Assembly: GCA_965219515.1 (NCBI GenBank)
Contig: OZ244776.1
Coordinates: forward strand, 3,348,001-3,412,000
DNA length: 64,000 nt
Direction of reading: 5' to 3'
Source of the DNA: Ilyomonas sp965219515
Lineage (GTDB): Bacteria > Bacteroidota > Bacteroidia > Chitinophagales > Chitinophagaceae
Translations under genes and position numbers: made by a program
Part shown: in pieces, positions 54,531-64,000 of the stretch
How the letters are laid out: each line of letters begins with the position of its first letter
How positions within the stretch are numbered: position 1 is the stretch's first letter
Notes under the pieces: model-generated
Told to the model about the DNA's origin: nothing
The model's database searches: none
Seen by the model: the letters and a program-made list of their open reading frames with translations, nothing else

Positions 54531-55151
54531 ATGATGAAAAACATAATGTGGTTAAGCCTGCCGCTGATGTTGATTTTTGCAGCGTGCAGCACATCGAAAA
54601 TAACAGACAGTTACACTAATAAACGAAGGGCAGCACCCGCAAAGCGCATACTGGTATTGGGTTTATTCAACGAAAAAAATAACAGGGCAAAACATGCCAT
54701 GGAAACCGAACTTGTCAAAGACCTGAATAAATTTGGATATGATGCCGTACCGGCAACCGATGAGTTTGGACCGACCGCTTTCCGCGACATGAGCGAGCAG
54801 CAGGCAATACAAAAACTTCAGGACGAAGGCATTCAAAACGTGATAACTATTACTTTAGTGAATAAAGACAAGCAAAAGCGCTATGTGCCTTCTGCTTACA
54901 ATTATCGCCCGGGCTTTTGGGGCTATTATTCTTACTATTCTCCCTGGGGTTATCGTCCTTATTACCGTCCCGGTCATACGGAAACAAATACAAGCTATGT
55001 ATTTGAAACAAATTTGTATGATGTAAGTAACAATCAACTGATTTATTCTGCCGAATCGAAAACCATTGATGCAAACAGCATGGCTACGCTGGCAGATGAC
55101 TATGCCCGTTCGGTTGTGCGCGACATGAAGAAAAAAAATGTTTTGGGTTAA
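54531..55151 (+). CDS. Lipoprotein of unknown function
   Basis: 206 residues from ATG 54531 (or 54534), chosen because it gives a lipoprotein signal with lipobox FAAC. The body reads KRILVLGLFNEKNNRAKHAM ETELVKDLNKFGYDAVPA, then QDEGIQNVITITLVNKDKQK, then a Tyr/Trp/Pro-rich stretch (GYYSYYSPWGYRPYYRPGHT) and YSAESKTIDANSMATLADDY. It resembles small lipoproteins of the CsgG-like or DUF4136 kind only in outline. Followed by a terminator. Confidence 0.7.
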   Translation: MMKNIMWLSLPLMLIFAACSTSKITDSYTNKRRAAPAKRILVLGLFNEKNNRAKHAMETELVKDLNKFGYDAVPATDEFGPTAFRDMSEQQAIQKLQDEGIQNVITITLVNKDKQKRYVPSAYNYRPGFWGYYSYYSPWGYRPYYRPGHTETNTSYVFETNLYDVSNNQLIYSAESKTIDANSMATLADDYARSVVRDMKKKNVLG

Positions 55152-55181
55152 AAATCAACCTTCGTTTTAAAAATTGCAAAT

Positions 55182-55217
55182 AAAGCCGTTTCAACATTTT
55201 GGGGCGGCTTTTTTGTT
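55182..55217 (+). terminator. Terminator after the lipoprotein gene
   Basis: AAAGCCG ... CGGCTTTTTTG with an imperfect stem, 31 bp after the stop codon. Confidence 0.7.
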
Positions 55218-55459
55218 TATGTCATCTGACAATAATTTCATTTTCTTTTTTTACAAAATATCAAAATAAAACAAGCTTTACCGTTTTAGTTTTACTGAAG
55301 AGTTTCCCATAGTTTTTCTGTTATGTAATGAATGTAAAAAATGCTTTCAGACACGTCTTCAGCAAAATCACATTATATGACTTTAACAGGCAACTGTTTT
55401 TTCATTTGCTAAAATGATTGCAAAAGCGATCATTTTGTATTCACTTTGTTTTATAAAAT
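55218..55459. other. Intergenic region, no gene seen
   Basis: A+T-rich leader region of the YncE/phosphoesterase gene. No -7 element that fits well. Confidence 0.4.
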
Positions 55460-58144
55460 ATGCAGTCATTTATGTTTCTGAATCAGACATTCATTCGTCG
55501 TAAATATCATTTGTATCTGATTGGTTTTATTTTAGCAGCTTCATCCTGCCATACTCCGCGCAATACAATCAAAAGCAATAACGCAACGGTAAATCATCAA
55601 AAAATAAACTATGATGACAGCTTGCTTACGCAAATAAACTCTCCTTATTTATTACCCTATAACCGGATTATAGACGGCGCCGGAACCTTTCTTTCTTTTG
55701 GCAGCAGCGAACTGGAAAATCATAGTCTGGATGCGGTGCTAATGCCCGATAAAAAAACGCTGGTGGTGGAAGACCGTTATGGAATTGCGTTTGTAAGCGT
55801 TATACAAAAGAAACTTATTTACCGGTTTGCTTACGACGCAAATGATAGTATCAAAGGAGCCATGAGTGTGTACAGCGGCATCAAAGTGTATATGATTAAT
55901 GAAAAGCCTCATATTTTTTGGAGTGCGGTTAATGCAAACGAAAAAAAATCGTTCGTGCTGGAAGCAGACTGGGATGGAAAAAAATCAATCCTTATCAATA
56001 CTTATCAGTTTGCTGCGGCAAGTCCTGCGCCTCTGGCATTAGCCAATGATATAGCACTTCAAAACGAAAACAAGGAAGCTTATATTTATGTAGTGTTAAA
56101 TGGCAACAGCCAACTGGTAAAAATGCGGTTGCGCGATAAGAAAATAATCTGGCAAACAAATACCGGCATGGCGCCTTACGGCATTGCCGTTGCCAATAAG
56201 AAAGCGTATGTTACCAATTGGGCGGGCAGTGTGCCAACAGATACCGCAAAAGAAACCGCAGGCATACCGTATGCAAAAGCGTATATCAATCCTGCTACAG
56301 GTGCGGCTTCGTCGGGTACCGTTTCGGCAATTGATATGGCGACAGGAAAATTGTTGACAGAAATCAATACCGGTCATCATCCCAATGCCATCATTGCAAA
56401 TAAAAACGAAAGCGTTGTATATGTTGCCAACGGCAACAGCGATAATATATCTGTTATCAATACGGCAACCGATACTGTAACCGATACAATTTCGGTAAAA
56501 TTAAACGGCGCGGGTGATGATTTTTTGGGCGATTCGCCCAATGCGCTGGCACTATCTGAAAATGACAGTATACTGTATGTGGCAAATGGATTAGACAATG
56601 CCATTGCCGTTGTATCGCTAAGCAAAAACGGCAGCAAAAGAAATATCGCTAAGGGCTTTATTCCCACGCAGGCTTATCCCGGCGGGATTGTAGTGAATGG
56701 CAATGAACTATACGTTACCAATTTAGAAGGCATTGGCGCAAGAGTTAAAAAGAACAATGCTTTTAATTCTCACAAACAGGAAGCAACGGTATCTTTCATT
56801 GCCATGCCTGATAAAAAAAAACTGGTCGAATACACTGAAAAAGTGCAACAGCTAAACCTGCAGTTTCGCAACAAAATGGCGCAGCTATTGCCCCGAAAAA
56901 ACAAAGCGCCCATGCCCGTACCCGAACGCATCGGCGAGCCTTCGTCCATTAAGCATGTGGTTTATATCATTAAAGAAAACCGAACTTACGATCAGGTGTT
57001 GGGCGATATGCAGGAAGGCAGAGGAAAAAAAGAGCTTTGCGTTTTTGGCGATAGCGTTACGCCAAACCAACACGCCCTGGCAAAGCAATTTGGTTTGCTT
57101 GACAATTATTATGTTTCGGGAAAATCGTCGGCAGAAGGTCATCAGTGGGCGGATGCCGCCATGGTTACCGATTATGTTGAAAAGAACGTAAGAGCCTGGT
57201 TTCGCAGCTACCCGCATGTGCAGCAGGATGCATTGGTGTACAGCGATGCCGGTTTTATATGGAACAATGCATTGGATCATGGCAAAACCGTTCGTATTTA
57301 TGGCGAAGCCTGTGAGCCGGCATTCAATCAAAATCTTACATGGACTGATATTTATAATCTTTATCTGAACAATCAACCGTTTGCCTTTACCAACACAACT
57401 ACCATTTCAAGAGTTGCGCCTGTTTTAAGCAAACTGTATCCCGGTTATGACAACCATAAAATAAACGATCAGATCCGCGCATCTGCTTTTATAAAAGAAT
57501 GGAACCAATACGAGCAAAGCGCGGTTGATTCGTTGCCCGGTTTACTTATCATCGCACTGCCCGCCGATCATACATCAGGTTTGCGCCCCGGCTTTCCTAC
57601 ACCGCGTGCTGCCGTTGCCGATAACGATCTTGCCTTAGGAAGAATTGTTGAAACCATTACCCGCAGCAGGTTTTGGGATAGTACGGCCATTTTTGTAACC
57701 GAAGACGATTCGCAGGACGGATGGGATCATGTGTCCGCCTATCGTACAACGGGTTTTGTAATCAGTCCATATTCTTCTCAAAAAACAATTCATACCAATT
57801 ACAACCAAACCTGCATGGTGCGAACCATTGAACAGATACTTGGCATTCCGCCGATGAATAAAATTGACGCAACGGCAACGCCGATGTTTGCTTGTTTTGC
57901 GCCGGCAAAACAGGCATCCGCTTTTACGGTTTTACCCAATGCGATTCCACTGAATGAAATGAATAAGGAAATAAGTTTGTTGAAAGGAAAAGAAAAAAAA
58001 TTTGCAGAATTATCCATGCAAAAACAATTTGACCACATAGACGGCGGCAATGATGATCTGATGAACCGCATTATCTGGTATGCAACTATGGGCGATAAAG
58101 CCTATCCCGTAAAAATAACGGCACGCATAAAAGATAATGATTAA
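55460..58144 (+). CDS. YncE-like beta-propeller fused to an alkaline-phosphatase-superfamily domain
   Basis: 894 residues. Signal peptide/lipoprotein-like start (LAASSCH, possible lipobox Cys). Residues ~75-440 form a seven-bladed propeller with YVTN-type repeats (YVANGNSDNISVINTATDTV; ILYVANGLDNAIAVVSL; NELYVTNLEG). Residues ~505-890 are a phosphoesterase of the alkaline phosphatase superfamily: VVYIIKENRTYDQVLGDM, the nucleophile region, DNYYVSGKSSAEGHQWADAA, and metal residues in AIFVTEDDSQDGWDHVSA. The fusion is a known architecture in Bacteroidota. The substrate is unknown. Confidence 0.88.
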   Translation: MQSFMFLNQTFIRRKYHLYLIGFILAASSCHTPRNTIKSNNATVNHQKINYDDSLLTQINSPYLLPYNRIIDGAGTFLSFGSSELENHSLDAVLMPDKKTLVVEDRYGIAFVSVIQKKLIYRFAYDANDSIKGAMSVYSGIKVYMINEKPHIFWSAVNANEKKSFVLEADWDGKKSILINTYQFAAASPAPLALANDIALQNENKEAYIYVVLNGNSQLVKMRLRDKKIIWQTNTGMAPYGIAVANKKAYVTNWAGSVPTDTAKETAGIPYAKAYINPATGAASSGTVSAIDMATGKLLTEINTGHHPNAIIANKNESVVYVANGNSDNISVINTATDTVTDTISVKLNGAGDDFLGDSPNALALSENDSILYVANGLDNAIAVVSLSKNGSKRNIAKGFIPTQAYPGGIVVNGNELYVTNLEGIGARVKKNNAFNSHKQEATVSFIAMPDKKKLVEYTEKVQQLNLQFRNKMAQLLPRKNKAPMPVPERIGEPSSIKHVVYIIKENRTYDQVLGDMQEGRGKKELCVFGDSVTPNQHALAKQFGLLDNYYVSGKSSAEGHQWADAAMVTDYVEKNVRAWFRSYPHVQQDALVYSDAGFIWNNALDHGKTVRIYGEACEPAFNQNLTWTDIYNLYLNNQPFAFTNTTTISRVAPVLSKLYPGYDNHKINDQIRASAFIKEWNQYEQSAVDSLPGLLIIALPADHTSGLRPGFPTPRAAVADNDLALGRIVETITRSRFWDSTAIFVTEDDSQDGWDHVSAYRTTGFVISPYSSQKTIHTNYNQTCMVRTIEQILGIPPMNKIDATATPMFACFAPAKQASAFTVLPNAIPLNEMNKEISLLKGKEKKFAELSMQKQFDHIDGGNDDLMNRIIWYATMGDKAYPVKITARIKDND

Positions 58145-58491
58145 AATTGGTTTTCAATTTTGATGAATGACACAGTTTACCGGTTCGGGTGCAACAATTT
58201 AGCTGAGAGCGTTTTCATCATCAAATACCAAAACATCAAAGCAAAAAATGAAGGCGGCGATAGCAGTTTATCTGTCAAAATTCCGTTTGCGTTTGCAAAA
58301 TTCAAATGCCGGAAATACTGTTAAAAAAATATTTATAAATTATTAAGAAACTATTATTTTTACTGCTTCTGTCTAAATATTGAAATTTAATTAAGATTTG
58401 TTTAAAGCTTATTCGGGAAGATGATATTAAACAGGCGTAAGAGAATACCAAAACTAAAAATTCGTCTCACAAAACCACAATTATACAAATC
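58145..58491. other. Intergenic region, no gene seen
   Basis: 347 bp, A+T-rich. A short match to the thiamine-box (GGGTGC...GCTGAGAG near 58187-58208) was considered and rejected; the second half of a TPP riboswitch is absent. Confidence 0.45.
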
Positions 58492-59331
58492 ATGAAAATG
58501 AAACTCGCATTGCCGGTAGCATTATTATTTGCCAGCCCGGTGTTTTTTTCCTGTCAGAAAACCAATGATGCCAAATCTGTTCAGCAGTATGCTGAAATTC
58601 CCAATGAAGTGATTGACCAGCTGACCGCCAAAGGCTTCAGCACGGATGGCATAACTGCCGTTGACGGCGGTTATCTGGTAGAAGGCGACTTGTTTTTTTC
58701 CGCCGAATCGCTGAGTAAAACACAGGTAGGACCTAATTTAGTTGTAGGACAGGAAGAACAGTACCGCACCACGAATTTGGTTTCAGGTTTGCCAAGGGTA
58801 ATCACCATTTCCAATTCTTATCCAAACCAAAAAGCTTTATTTAATGCGGCTACCGACAGCGTTGTTGCCCGTTATAATGCACTGGGTTTGCGCCTTGTGT
58901 TTCAGAGAGTGGCTGCCAATTCGGGCGCTGACATAGATATTATTGGTGCCGATTTAGGCGGCGGTGGTGTATTGGGACGTTCTTCGGGCTTCCCGAGCAA
59001 CAACGGCGATCCGGCTTCGCCCATTACATTAAATTCACGCAAAGGAACTTTTACAAACAACACCGATGTTCAGTGGCTGGCTACGGTTATCGCTCATGAA
59101 GTAGGTCATACCATCGGCATGCGCCATACCGATTATAAAAACAGGGCATATAGCTGCGGCATTCGCCTTCCGGGCAACAACGAAGGTCAGGCCGGTGTAG
59201 GCGCTATTTATATTCCGGGTACCAACTCAACGCCAAAAGATGCGGGAAGCTGGATGCTGGCTTGTACCGATGGCACCAATCGTCCGTTTAATCCGAACGA
59301 TGTAATCGCCTTGGATTTTCTTTATCATTAA
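58492..59331 (+). CDS. M57-like secreted zinc metalloprotease
   Basis: 279 residues. Lipoprotein-type signal (Cys in VFFSCQKT), a propeptide-like region, then the catalytic domain with the zinc motif HEVGHTIGMRH (His 202, 206, 212; Glu 203) and a downstream Met turn region (GSWMLACTDG). This is the dual-action HEIGH group found widely in Bacteroidota. It acts outside the cell or at the surface. Followed by a strong bidirectional terminator shared with the convergent subtilisin-like gene. Confidence 0.9.
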   Translation: MKMKLALPVALLFASPVFFSCQKTNDAKSVQQYAEIPNEVIDQLTAKGFSTDGITAVDGGYLVEGDLFFSAESLSKTQVGPNLVVGQEEQYRTTNLVSGLPRVITISNSYPNQKALFNAATDSVVARYNALGLRLVFQRVAANSGADIDIIGADLGGGGVLGRSSGFPSNNGDPASPITLNSRKGTFTNNTDVQWLATVIAHEVGHTIGMRHTDYKNRAYSCGIRLPGNNEGQAGVGAIYIPGTNSTPKDAGSWMLACTDGTNRPFNPNDVIALDFLYH

Positions 59332-59348
59332 TCAATCATTCTTTTCAT

Positions 59349-59390
59349 AAAACAAAACGGCTGTTGATGAATCAACAGCCGTTTTGTTTT
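59349..59390. terminator. Strong bidirectional terminator
   Basis: AAAACAAAACGGCTGTTGAT and its complement form a perfect stem with a 2-4 nt loop, A-run on the left and T-run on the right. Confidence 0.92.
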
Positions 59391-59408
59391 TACAAACCAT
59401 CATTCATT

Positions 59409-62246
59409 TTATTCAACTATTAATTTGCCCTTATATACCTCTTGTTTGTTATCATATATAATTATAAAATAAACTCCTTTCGATAATGTATTTGTGCGAA
59501 TGATGTTGTTTGCATTTGTAATTTCCTGTTGCAATAATTTTCTTCCCCAAACATCATAAATAACCAACGCACCCGTAACCAATGTACTGCTTAAAACAGA
59601 TAAATTTTGACCTTGCGGTAATGGATTGGGTTTTGCAATAAAATCGGTTCCGATAAAATAAGTGATGGCAGCCGTATGGCTGATAATCTGACTGCCATTA
59701 ACCCAAACAACAGCCCTGAAAATATTGATGCCGTTTAACAAAGAATCATACACATATTCTACTCTGTTGTCGGTTATAGATCGGGCTACCGATAGTGTTT
59801 CCCAAACATTATGTATCAGTTGCTGGTACTGTACCGAATCTACGCCGGATAAGGTTCCTAAAGTTACTTGCAAATCGGCTTTATCATCAACCGTAAGATC
59901 GGCTAAAAAATTATTGATATAACAGCCTGCGCCTTGTGTTTTATAATTGAAAGCGTAACTTTTTATTCCGGTTCTTCCGGTTGCAAAAACAGGTGCTACG
60001 GCTATGTAAGAAGAAGTACTGTTTGTAATAACAATACTTGTGTCGGTTGTGGTTGCATAATCCTGCAAATATTTATTTCCGAGCAAAAAAATCTGATACC
60101 GGTGAATACCGGCTAACGCATTCCATTTTACGATAACCGAGTCGCTGCAATTGATAACAACCTGCGGCAGCAACCGCTTTGAAAAATCGAATGTATCAGA
60201 GGTATAAGTCTGGCTGCCGATTGTCATTCTCATTAGCGCAACAACAGATGTATCGGGCGTCTGCCAGGCATAATAGTTTTGGGTTACTGAAACGGCATCA
60301 TGAATTAATTGCCAGCTTGCGCCTTTATCTGTGCTGTATTGCAGCCTGCCGGTTTCGTTTTCATACGTATTGCGCCAGCGAATGATGCCTTTTTCGCCTG
60401 CCGCAACATGATCGTCTGCCGAAGGCGAACTGAATTGAAACGTGTTCGTTGTATCTGTCTCAAACACCACAGAATATGGCTGCAAGGCAGCAGCTACATT
60501 ATAACCTTTTATATAAATTTCATAATCGCCTTTTTCGGGTTTCGATAGCGTAATTTGCTCAACTACGTTCAGGCTGTCGCGCCTTCTTTGCGGCGGCAAT
60601 AATAGCGTGGTGCTATCCGGTTCGCTGTTTAACACCCATGGCAGCCACAACCCGTTGCTGCCTCTTTTTTTAACCGATAAATCAAGGTCGTTTACCAAAG
60701 CCGTATAAGCATTTGCCAGCGCTGGCGCATCGTTCCACACCAACGTGATTTTTATATTTTTTATACGGTCGGGAATAGAAATAACAAAACTGTCAACACT
60801 GTTTTGCTGCGCATTGCCCGAAAAATAGGTACCCGAATTTATGGTTTGAACAGCCTTGTAAGCATTTACGTTTCCATATCCGGAATAATAATCAGGACCT
60901 TCATTAAAAATATCGTCTGCACTGTTAACTAAAACAGCTTTTACCAGCGCGCTGGCGGGCAACGAATCGTGATGAAGTTTGCCGTAAGCCGATTGAATAG
61001 CCAGTGCGGTTCCCGATGTGATGGCCGCCGCACCGGAACTGCCGTCGTTACCATACGCTACCAGTTCTGGTTTTATGCGACCGTCGTAAGCCGGGCCTTT
61101 GGAACTGGCAGCCGGAATACGATAAAACGAATCAACCGAACCAACGGTAATACCATTTTTCGCCTGCTTAAAACTGCCGGTCAGGTTGGCAAACCCAGTT
61201 GTGTTTTTGTATTGCCCGTCGCTGGCGGCAAGCGTGCCCGAATTGCCTGCCGAAAATACATATACAAGATTTGGATGAGCAATAAGACTCTGATCGAAAG
61301 CAACTGCATCTGCACCATAAAAATTTTCAACGCTTGTGCCGTAAGAATGATTTTGAACGGAGGTATGATATTGCGCATAGCTGCTGTCGCTGTCGGGCAG
61401 CAGGTTGGCAAAATCTGATGAAGAAAGCCGGCTTCCCGGCGCAACGCCTTTACCCGTACGAAACGAGTTGCCGCCGCCGCCGATAAGCGTTGCCATTGTG
61501 GTAGCATGAGTTGTAATGCTTGCACTGCTGTTTGCTGTAGGCAGATAACGCCCTGCAAAGTCTATATCAGTCGTGTCGAATAAATTTTCCTTTACCGAAA
61601 CAGACAAGCCTGCGCCGGTAACATCAGGATATGTGGCAGCAAGCAGATTGATTGCGTTTACGCTGTTATCGTAATCGTTAATTACCATTTCCTCTTTTGG
61701 CGGCATCTTTATATCAATGAAAATGATGCGCGGATCATCAATCAGATTATGTGTAACAAACGATAACGATGCGGTTAACTGAATTGTTTTGGTAAGTTCA
61801 TCCTTTGAAACAATTTTGCAACCTGCTTTTTGAAAAACAGGCATTGTATAAAAAGCGCTGTCGCTGGTCTGAAGCAGAAATGTAAATAAGCGTTTCGGTG
61901 GCAGGCTTTTATAAACACGCAACATGGCGGGCGATAATTTCCAGTTGTAACCGGCATTGTACTGAGCCACCATGACAGATGTATCGCTTAACAGTTGCGC
62001 ATTATTTTTTACAATAAACCAATCATCGCTTATTTGTCTTATGATTTTTTGCTGATAATGCCGCTTAAAAAATTGTTTCAGACCGGTCTTTATTTTTATC
62101 AGGCGTACAACGCTGTCTGCTTTCACATTAGCTGCGTTACCATAGATCCGTAAAACAGAATCGTCTTTCAGTTCCTGCGCCGCTAATTTTCCGCCATGTA
62201 AAACGAATAGCAGTAACAGCATCACGCATCCAACCCGGATTTTCAT
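59409..62246 (-). CDS. Subtilisin-like (S8) protein with type IX secretion tail, catalytic serine absent
   Basis: 945 residues from ATG 62246 (good signal peptide; 62252 is an alternative). Propeptide-like N-terminus, then an S8 fold: acidic region GAGLSVSVKENLFDTTDIDF (~205), His247 in HATTMATLIGG, oxyanion-side VQNHSYGT and FSAGNSGTLAA. The canonical SGTSMA motif reads SGTALA: residue 414 is Ala, not Ser. The Asp motif is also altered (VKENLFD). Then beta-sandwich domains and a C-terminal type IX sorting tail (FIAKPNPLPQGQNLSVLSST, LVIYDVWGRKLL, YKGKLIVE). It is exported and attached or released at the surface; proteolytic activity is doubtful, although related Bacteroidota proteins may share this motif. 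Confidence 0.85.
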   Translation of the reverse strand: MKIRVGCVMLLLLFVLHGGKLAAQELKDDSVLRIYGNAANVKADSVVRLIKIKTGLKQFFKRHYQQKIIRQISDDWFIVKNNAQLLSDTSVMVAQYNAGYNWKLSPAMLRVYKSLPPKRLFTFLLQTSDSAFYTMPVFQKAGCKIVSKDELTKTIQLTASLSFVTHNLIDDPRIIFIDIKMPPKEEMVINDYDNSVNAINLLAATYPDVTGAGLSVSVKENLFDTTDIDFAGRYLPTANSSASITTHATTMATLIGGGGNSFRTGKGVAPGSRLSSSDFANLLPDSDSSYAQYHTSVQNHSYGTSVENFYGADAVAFDQSLIAHPNLVYVFSAGNSGTLAASDGQYKNTTGFANLTGSFKQAKNGITVGSVDSFYRIPAASSKGPAYDGRIKPELVAYGNDGSSGAAAITSGTALAIQSAYGKLHHDSLPASALVKAVLVNSADDIFNEGPDYYSGYGNVNAYKAVQTINSGTYFSGNAQQNSVDSFVISIPDRIKNIKITLVWNDAPALANAYTALVNDLDLSVKKRGSNGLWLPWVLNSEPDSTTLLLPPQRRRDSLNVVEQITLSKPEKGDYEIYIKGYNVAAALQPYSVVFETDTTNTFQFSSPSADDHVAAGEKGIIRWRNTYENETGRLQYSTDKGASWQLIHDAVSVTQNYYAWQTPDTSVVALMRMTIGSQTYTSDTFDFSKRLLPQVVINCSDSVIVKWNALAGIHRYQIFLLGNKYLQDYATTTDTSIVITNSTSSYIAVAPVFATGRTGIKSYAFNYKTQGAGCYINNFLADLTVDDKADLQVTLGTLSGVDSVQYQQLIHNVWETLSVARSITDNRVEYVYDSLLNGINIFRAVVWVNGSQIISHTAAITYFIGTDFIAKPNPLPQGQNLSVLSSTLVTGALVIYDVWGRKLLQQEITNANNIIRTNTLSKGVYFIIIYDNKQEVYKGKLIVE

Positions 62247-62514
62247 AATCATGCGTACAAAAATGAATGATAAAATGCCTGTTTCAATCATTGTTTTATG
62301 AAAACAAAAACAGGCATCGGAAAGCAAAATAAAAAATTTGCGCCCTGTAACCGGAAACATTTATTTTTATACTCATTTTTTACAAAGCAAAAGAAGCAAA
62401 TGTTGTTTTGTTCATAAAGATGAATCCTGCAAAACATTTCTGTAAATACTGCTGCAATTACATAATTTATTTCAATGGTTGCGTTATACAATAACGGTCA
62501 ACTAATTTATTGGT

Positions 62515-64000
62515 ATGAGAAAAAAGAACTTGCTATTATTCCTGACTGCTTTTATTACATGGCAACTATCAGCGCAGATAAAACCGATAAAAGGAATCGC
62601 GCCAAAAGTTGTCCGGTGCTATGCCCCAAAAACAGATGCGGGTTTTGAAGACTGGCTGAAGCGGAAAACCGATGAACGCAAAAGCGAACGTGTTGAAGTG
62701 AAGCCTTATGTTGTGCCGCTTGTTTTTCATGTGCTTTATGATGGAGAAGCGGAAGGCGAGGGCAGCAATATTTCTCAGGCGCTTATTCAGCAGCAGGTAT
62801 TGCAGTTGAATAAAGATTATGCAAATCTTTCCAACAGCCCGTATAAAGTGGCGGCGGCAACAGGAATACAGTTTGTGCTGGCGCAAAAAAATCCATCGGG
62901 CGCCGTATTAGCCGAGTCGGGCATTGAGCGCATCAACCGAAGCAGCAAGGGCTGGAAGGCGCCGGGCACCAAAGGCTGGACGCGCGACTATATTGCCGAT
63001 ACCATTAAACCGCAATCTATCTGGGATCCTGAAAGGTATGTGAATGTATGGCTGGTTCCGGCCATGAACAACGGCGGATCGGGTAAACTGCTGGGTTTTT
63101 CCACTTTCCCGGTAGCCTCAACATTAGACGGGCTGGCCGCTAACCCGGCCGAGAACAACAAAACAGCTGGTGTGGTAATAGATCATACAACCGCAGGAAG
63201 TTTGTTTCGTCCGCAAACCTGCGACGTAGGCTGGGGCAAAGGAAAAACGCTGTCGCACGAGCTGGGCCATTTTTTTGGGCTTCGCCATACCTGGGGCGAT
63301 GAAAATTGCGGTAACGATTATGTAGATGATACGCCGGTGGAAGAAGATGCCAATTATGGCAAACCCGTTCACCCGAAACCCAACAATTGCGGCACTGCGG
63401 ATGAAATGTTTGAAAATTATATGGATTACAGTGATGATGAAGTGCTAAACACATTTACCGCAGATCAGGTTGACAGGATGCAAACCGTAATGCTGTTTAG
63501 TCCGCGACGCGTAAATCTGCCAACTTCAAATGTTGGCTTTGTAGCGGTATCGGGCAGCAACAAAATATCATTCGCAGGCTGCGAAGGCGAAATTATTACA
63601 TCAGAGACCGGAACTACGGGCACTTATCCGCGCTATAAAGATATTTTGCTAAACCTAAATACCGAATATCAGGCAAGCGGCGCAGCTACTGTTACCATTA
63701 AAGTTACCGGCACGGCTGCAAACAATACCCAATATCAGGTGCTTACGCCAACCCTGACGTTTGCAAAAGGAGATGCCTTTAAGCCGGTTGTAATAAGGCT
63801 GTTTGATAATGCCACCGTTGACGGCGACAGAACATTAAACGTAAGCTATTCTATTGCGGGTTCGGGCGTGGTGAAGGATACCGCTTCGCAATCTATTCTT
63901 ATTACCGAAAGCGATGATGATGACATTATATTCGCCGGCAAAAGCGTGGTGAATATTCTGGACGAAAAATTTGAAAACATTCCGGCAAACGGATTGGTAC
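62515..64000 (+). CDS. M43-type secreted metalloprotease (runs off the window)
   Basis: First ~495 residues of a longer protein. Signal peptide (MRKKNLLLFLTAFITWQLSA), propeptide, catalytic domain with zinc motif HELGHFFGLRHTWGD (His 248, 252, 258) and the later ENYMDYSDDEVLNTFTADQV Met-turn region: an M43 (pappalysin/cytophagalysin) metalloprotease. After ~340 residues comes a beta-sandwich with YPRYKDILLNLNTEYQASGA and FKPVVIRLFDNATVDGDRTL, like a calx-beta or choice-of-anchor module. A type IX tail is expected beyond the window. Divergent from the subtilisin-like gene. Confidence 0.9.
   Translation, partial: MRKKNLLLFLTAFITWQLSAQIKPIKGIAPKVVRCYAPKTDAGFEDWLKRKTDERKSERVEVKPYVVPLVFHVLYDGEAEGEGSNISQALIQQQVLQLNKDYANLSNSPYKVAAATGIQFVLAQKNPSGAVLAESGIERINRSSKGWKAPGTKGWTRDYIADTIKPQSIWDPERYVNVWLVPAMNNGGSGKLLGFSTFPVASTLDGLAANPAENNKTAGVVIDHTTAGSLFRPQTCDVGWGKGKTLSHELGHFFGLRHTWGDENCGNDYVDDTPVEEDANYGKPVHPKPNNCGTADEMFENYMDYSDDEVLNTFTADQVDRMQTVMLFSPRRVNLPTSNVGFVAVSGSNKISFAGCEGEIITSETGTTGTYPRYKDILLNLNTEYQASGAATVTIKVTGTAANNTQYQVLTPTLTFAKGDAFKPVVIRLFDNATVDGDRTLNVSYSIAGSGVVKDTASQSILITESDDDDIIFAGKSVVNILDEKFENIPANGLV

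Noticed and set aside
58185..58210. Thiamine-box-like sequence (GGGTGC ... GCTGAGAG) suggesting a TPP riboswitch
   Set aside because: The second conserved half (ACCTGAT ... region) is missing and the downstream gene is a metalloprotease with no thiamine link.
1..64000. CRISPR arrays, tRNA or rRNA genes
   Set aside because: No regularly spaced direct repeats and no cloverleaf-like sequence ending in CCA or with the usual T-loop were found by eye; weak tRNAs could be missed.

Overview
The window is from a Bacteroidota genome, most likely a Chitinophagaceae-type organism. The evidence is a SusC-type TonB-linked receptor, the gliding genes gldF and gldG, a secreted protein with a C-terminal tail of type IX secretion character, Bacteroidota -7 promoter elements (TAnnTTTG) before rplS and tatA, almost no Shine-Dalgarno sequences, and several family assignments typical of this group. 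No tRNA, rRNA or CRISPR array was found.

Layout. 1-3.7 kb: a leftward group of a DUF218/YdcF protein, an exported propeller-like protein and the start of a SusC receptor. 4.2-9.05 kb: an L-rhamnose catabolic operon (bifunctional aldolase/dehydrogenase, isomerase, kinase). 9.03-13.8 kb: a scrambled accessory locus. A full-length TPR histidine kinase is followed by an intact PemK/MazF-type toxin-antitoxin pair, then truncated copies of the kinase 3' end, a decayed IS200-like element and a decayed MazE/MazF pair. 14-15.5 kb: a very acidic small protein and an exported caspase-like protease. 15.6-19.4 kb: SnoaL-like lipoprotein, MscS channel, APC permease. 19.4-22.6 kb: an A+T-rich type II restriction-modification cassette (BfiI-like PLD nuclease, XRE controller, N6-adenine methyltransferase), with a possible nuclease fragment beside it. 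23-32.7 kb: envelope genes (AI-2E family, DUF2254, sterol-desaturase-like, two more MscS proteins, an SDR). 33-36.4 kb: AraC regulator, a frameshifted acetyltransferase, a cupin lipoprotein, an IS630 element using a -1 frameshift, and a gene cut by it. 36.8-55 kb: mostly core functions (sppA, folK, rplS, tatA, gatA, lytic transglycosylase, prfA, DPP IV, gldG/gldF, iscA/iscU/iscS). 55-64 kb: secreted proteins: a YncE/phosphoesterase fusion, an M57-like metalloprotease, a subtilisin-like protein lacking the usual serine, and a truncated M43 metalloprotease.

The most unusual signals are two. First, the tail of the histidine kinase gene is repeated, each copy starting at the G1 box of the ATPase domain, and the copies alternate with toxin-antitoxin modules; one 84-bp piece of this unit now forms the end of the rhamnulokinase gene. 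Second, a family of about 25-bp palindromic elements occurs in inverted pairs between the isc genes and in-frame inside three proteins, where it encodes xSPLGDGG-like or PPSLKGE-like peptides.

All functional names come from reading motifs and family memory; no database search was possible.
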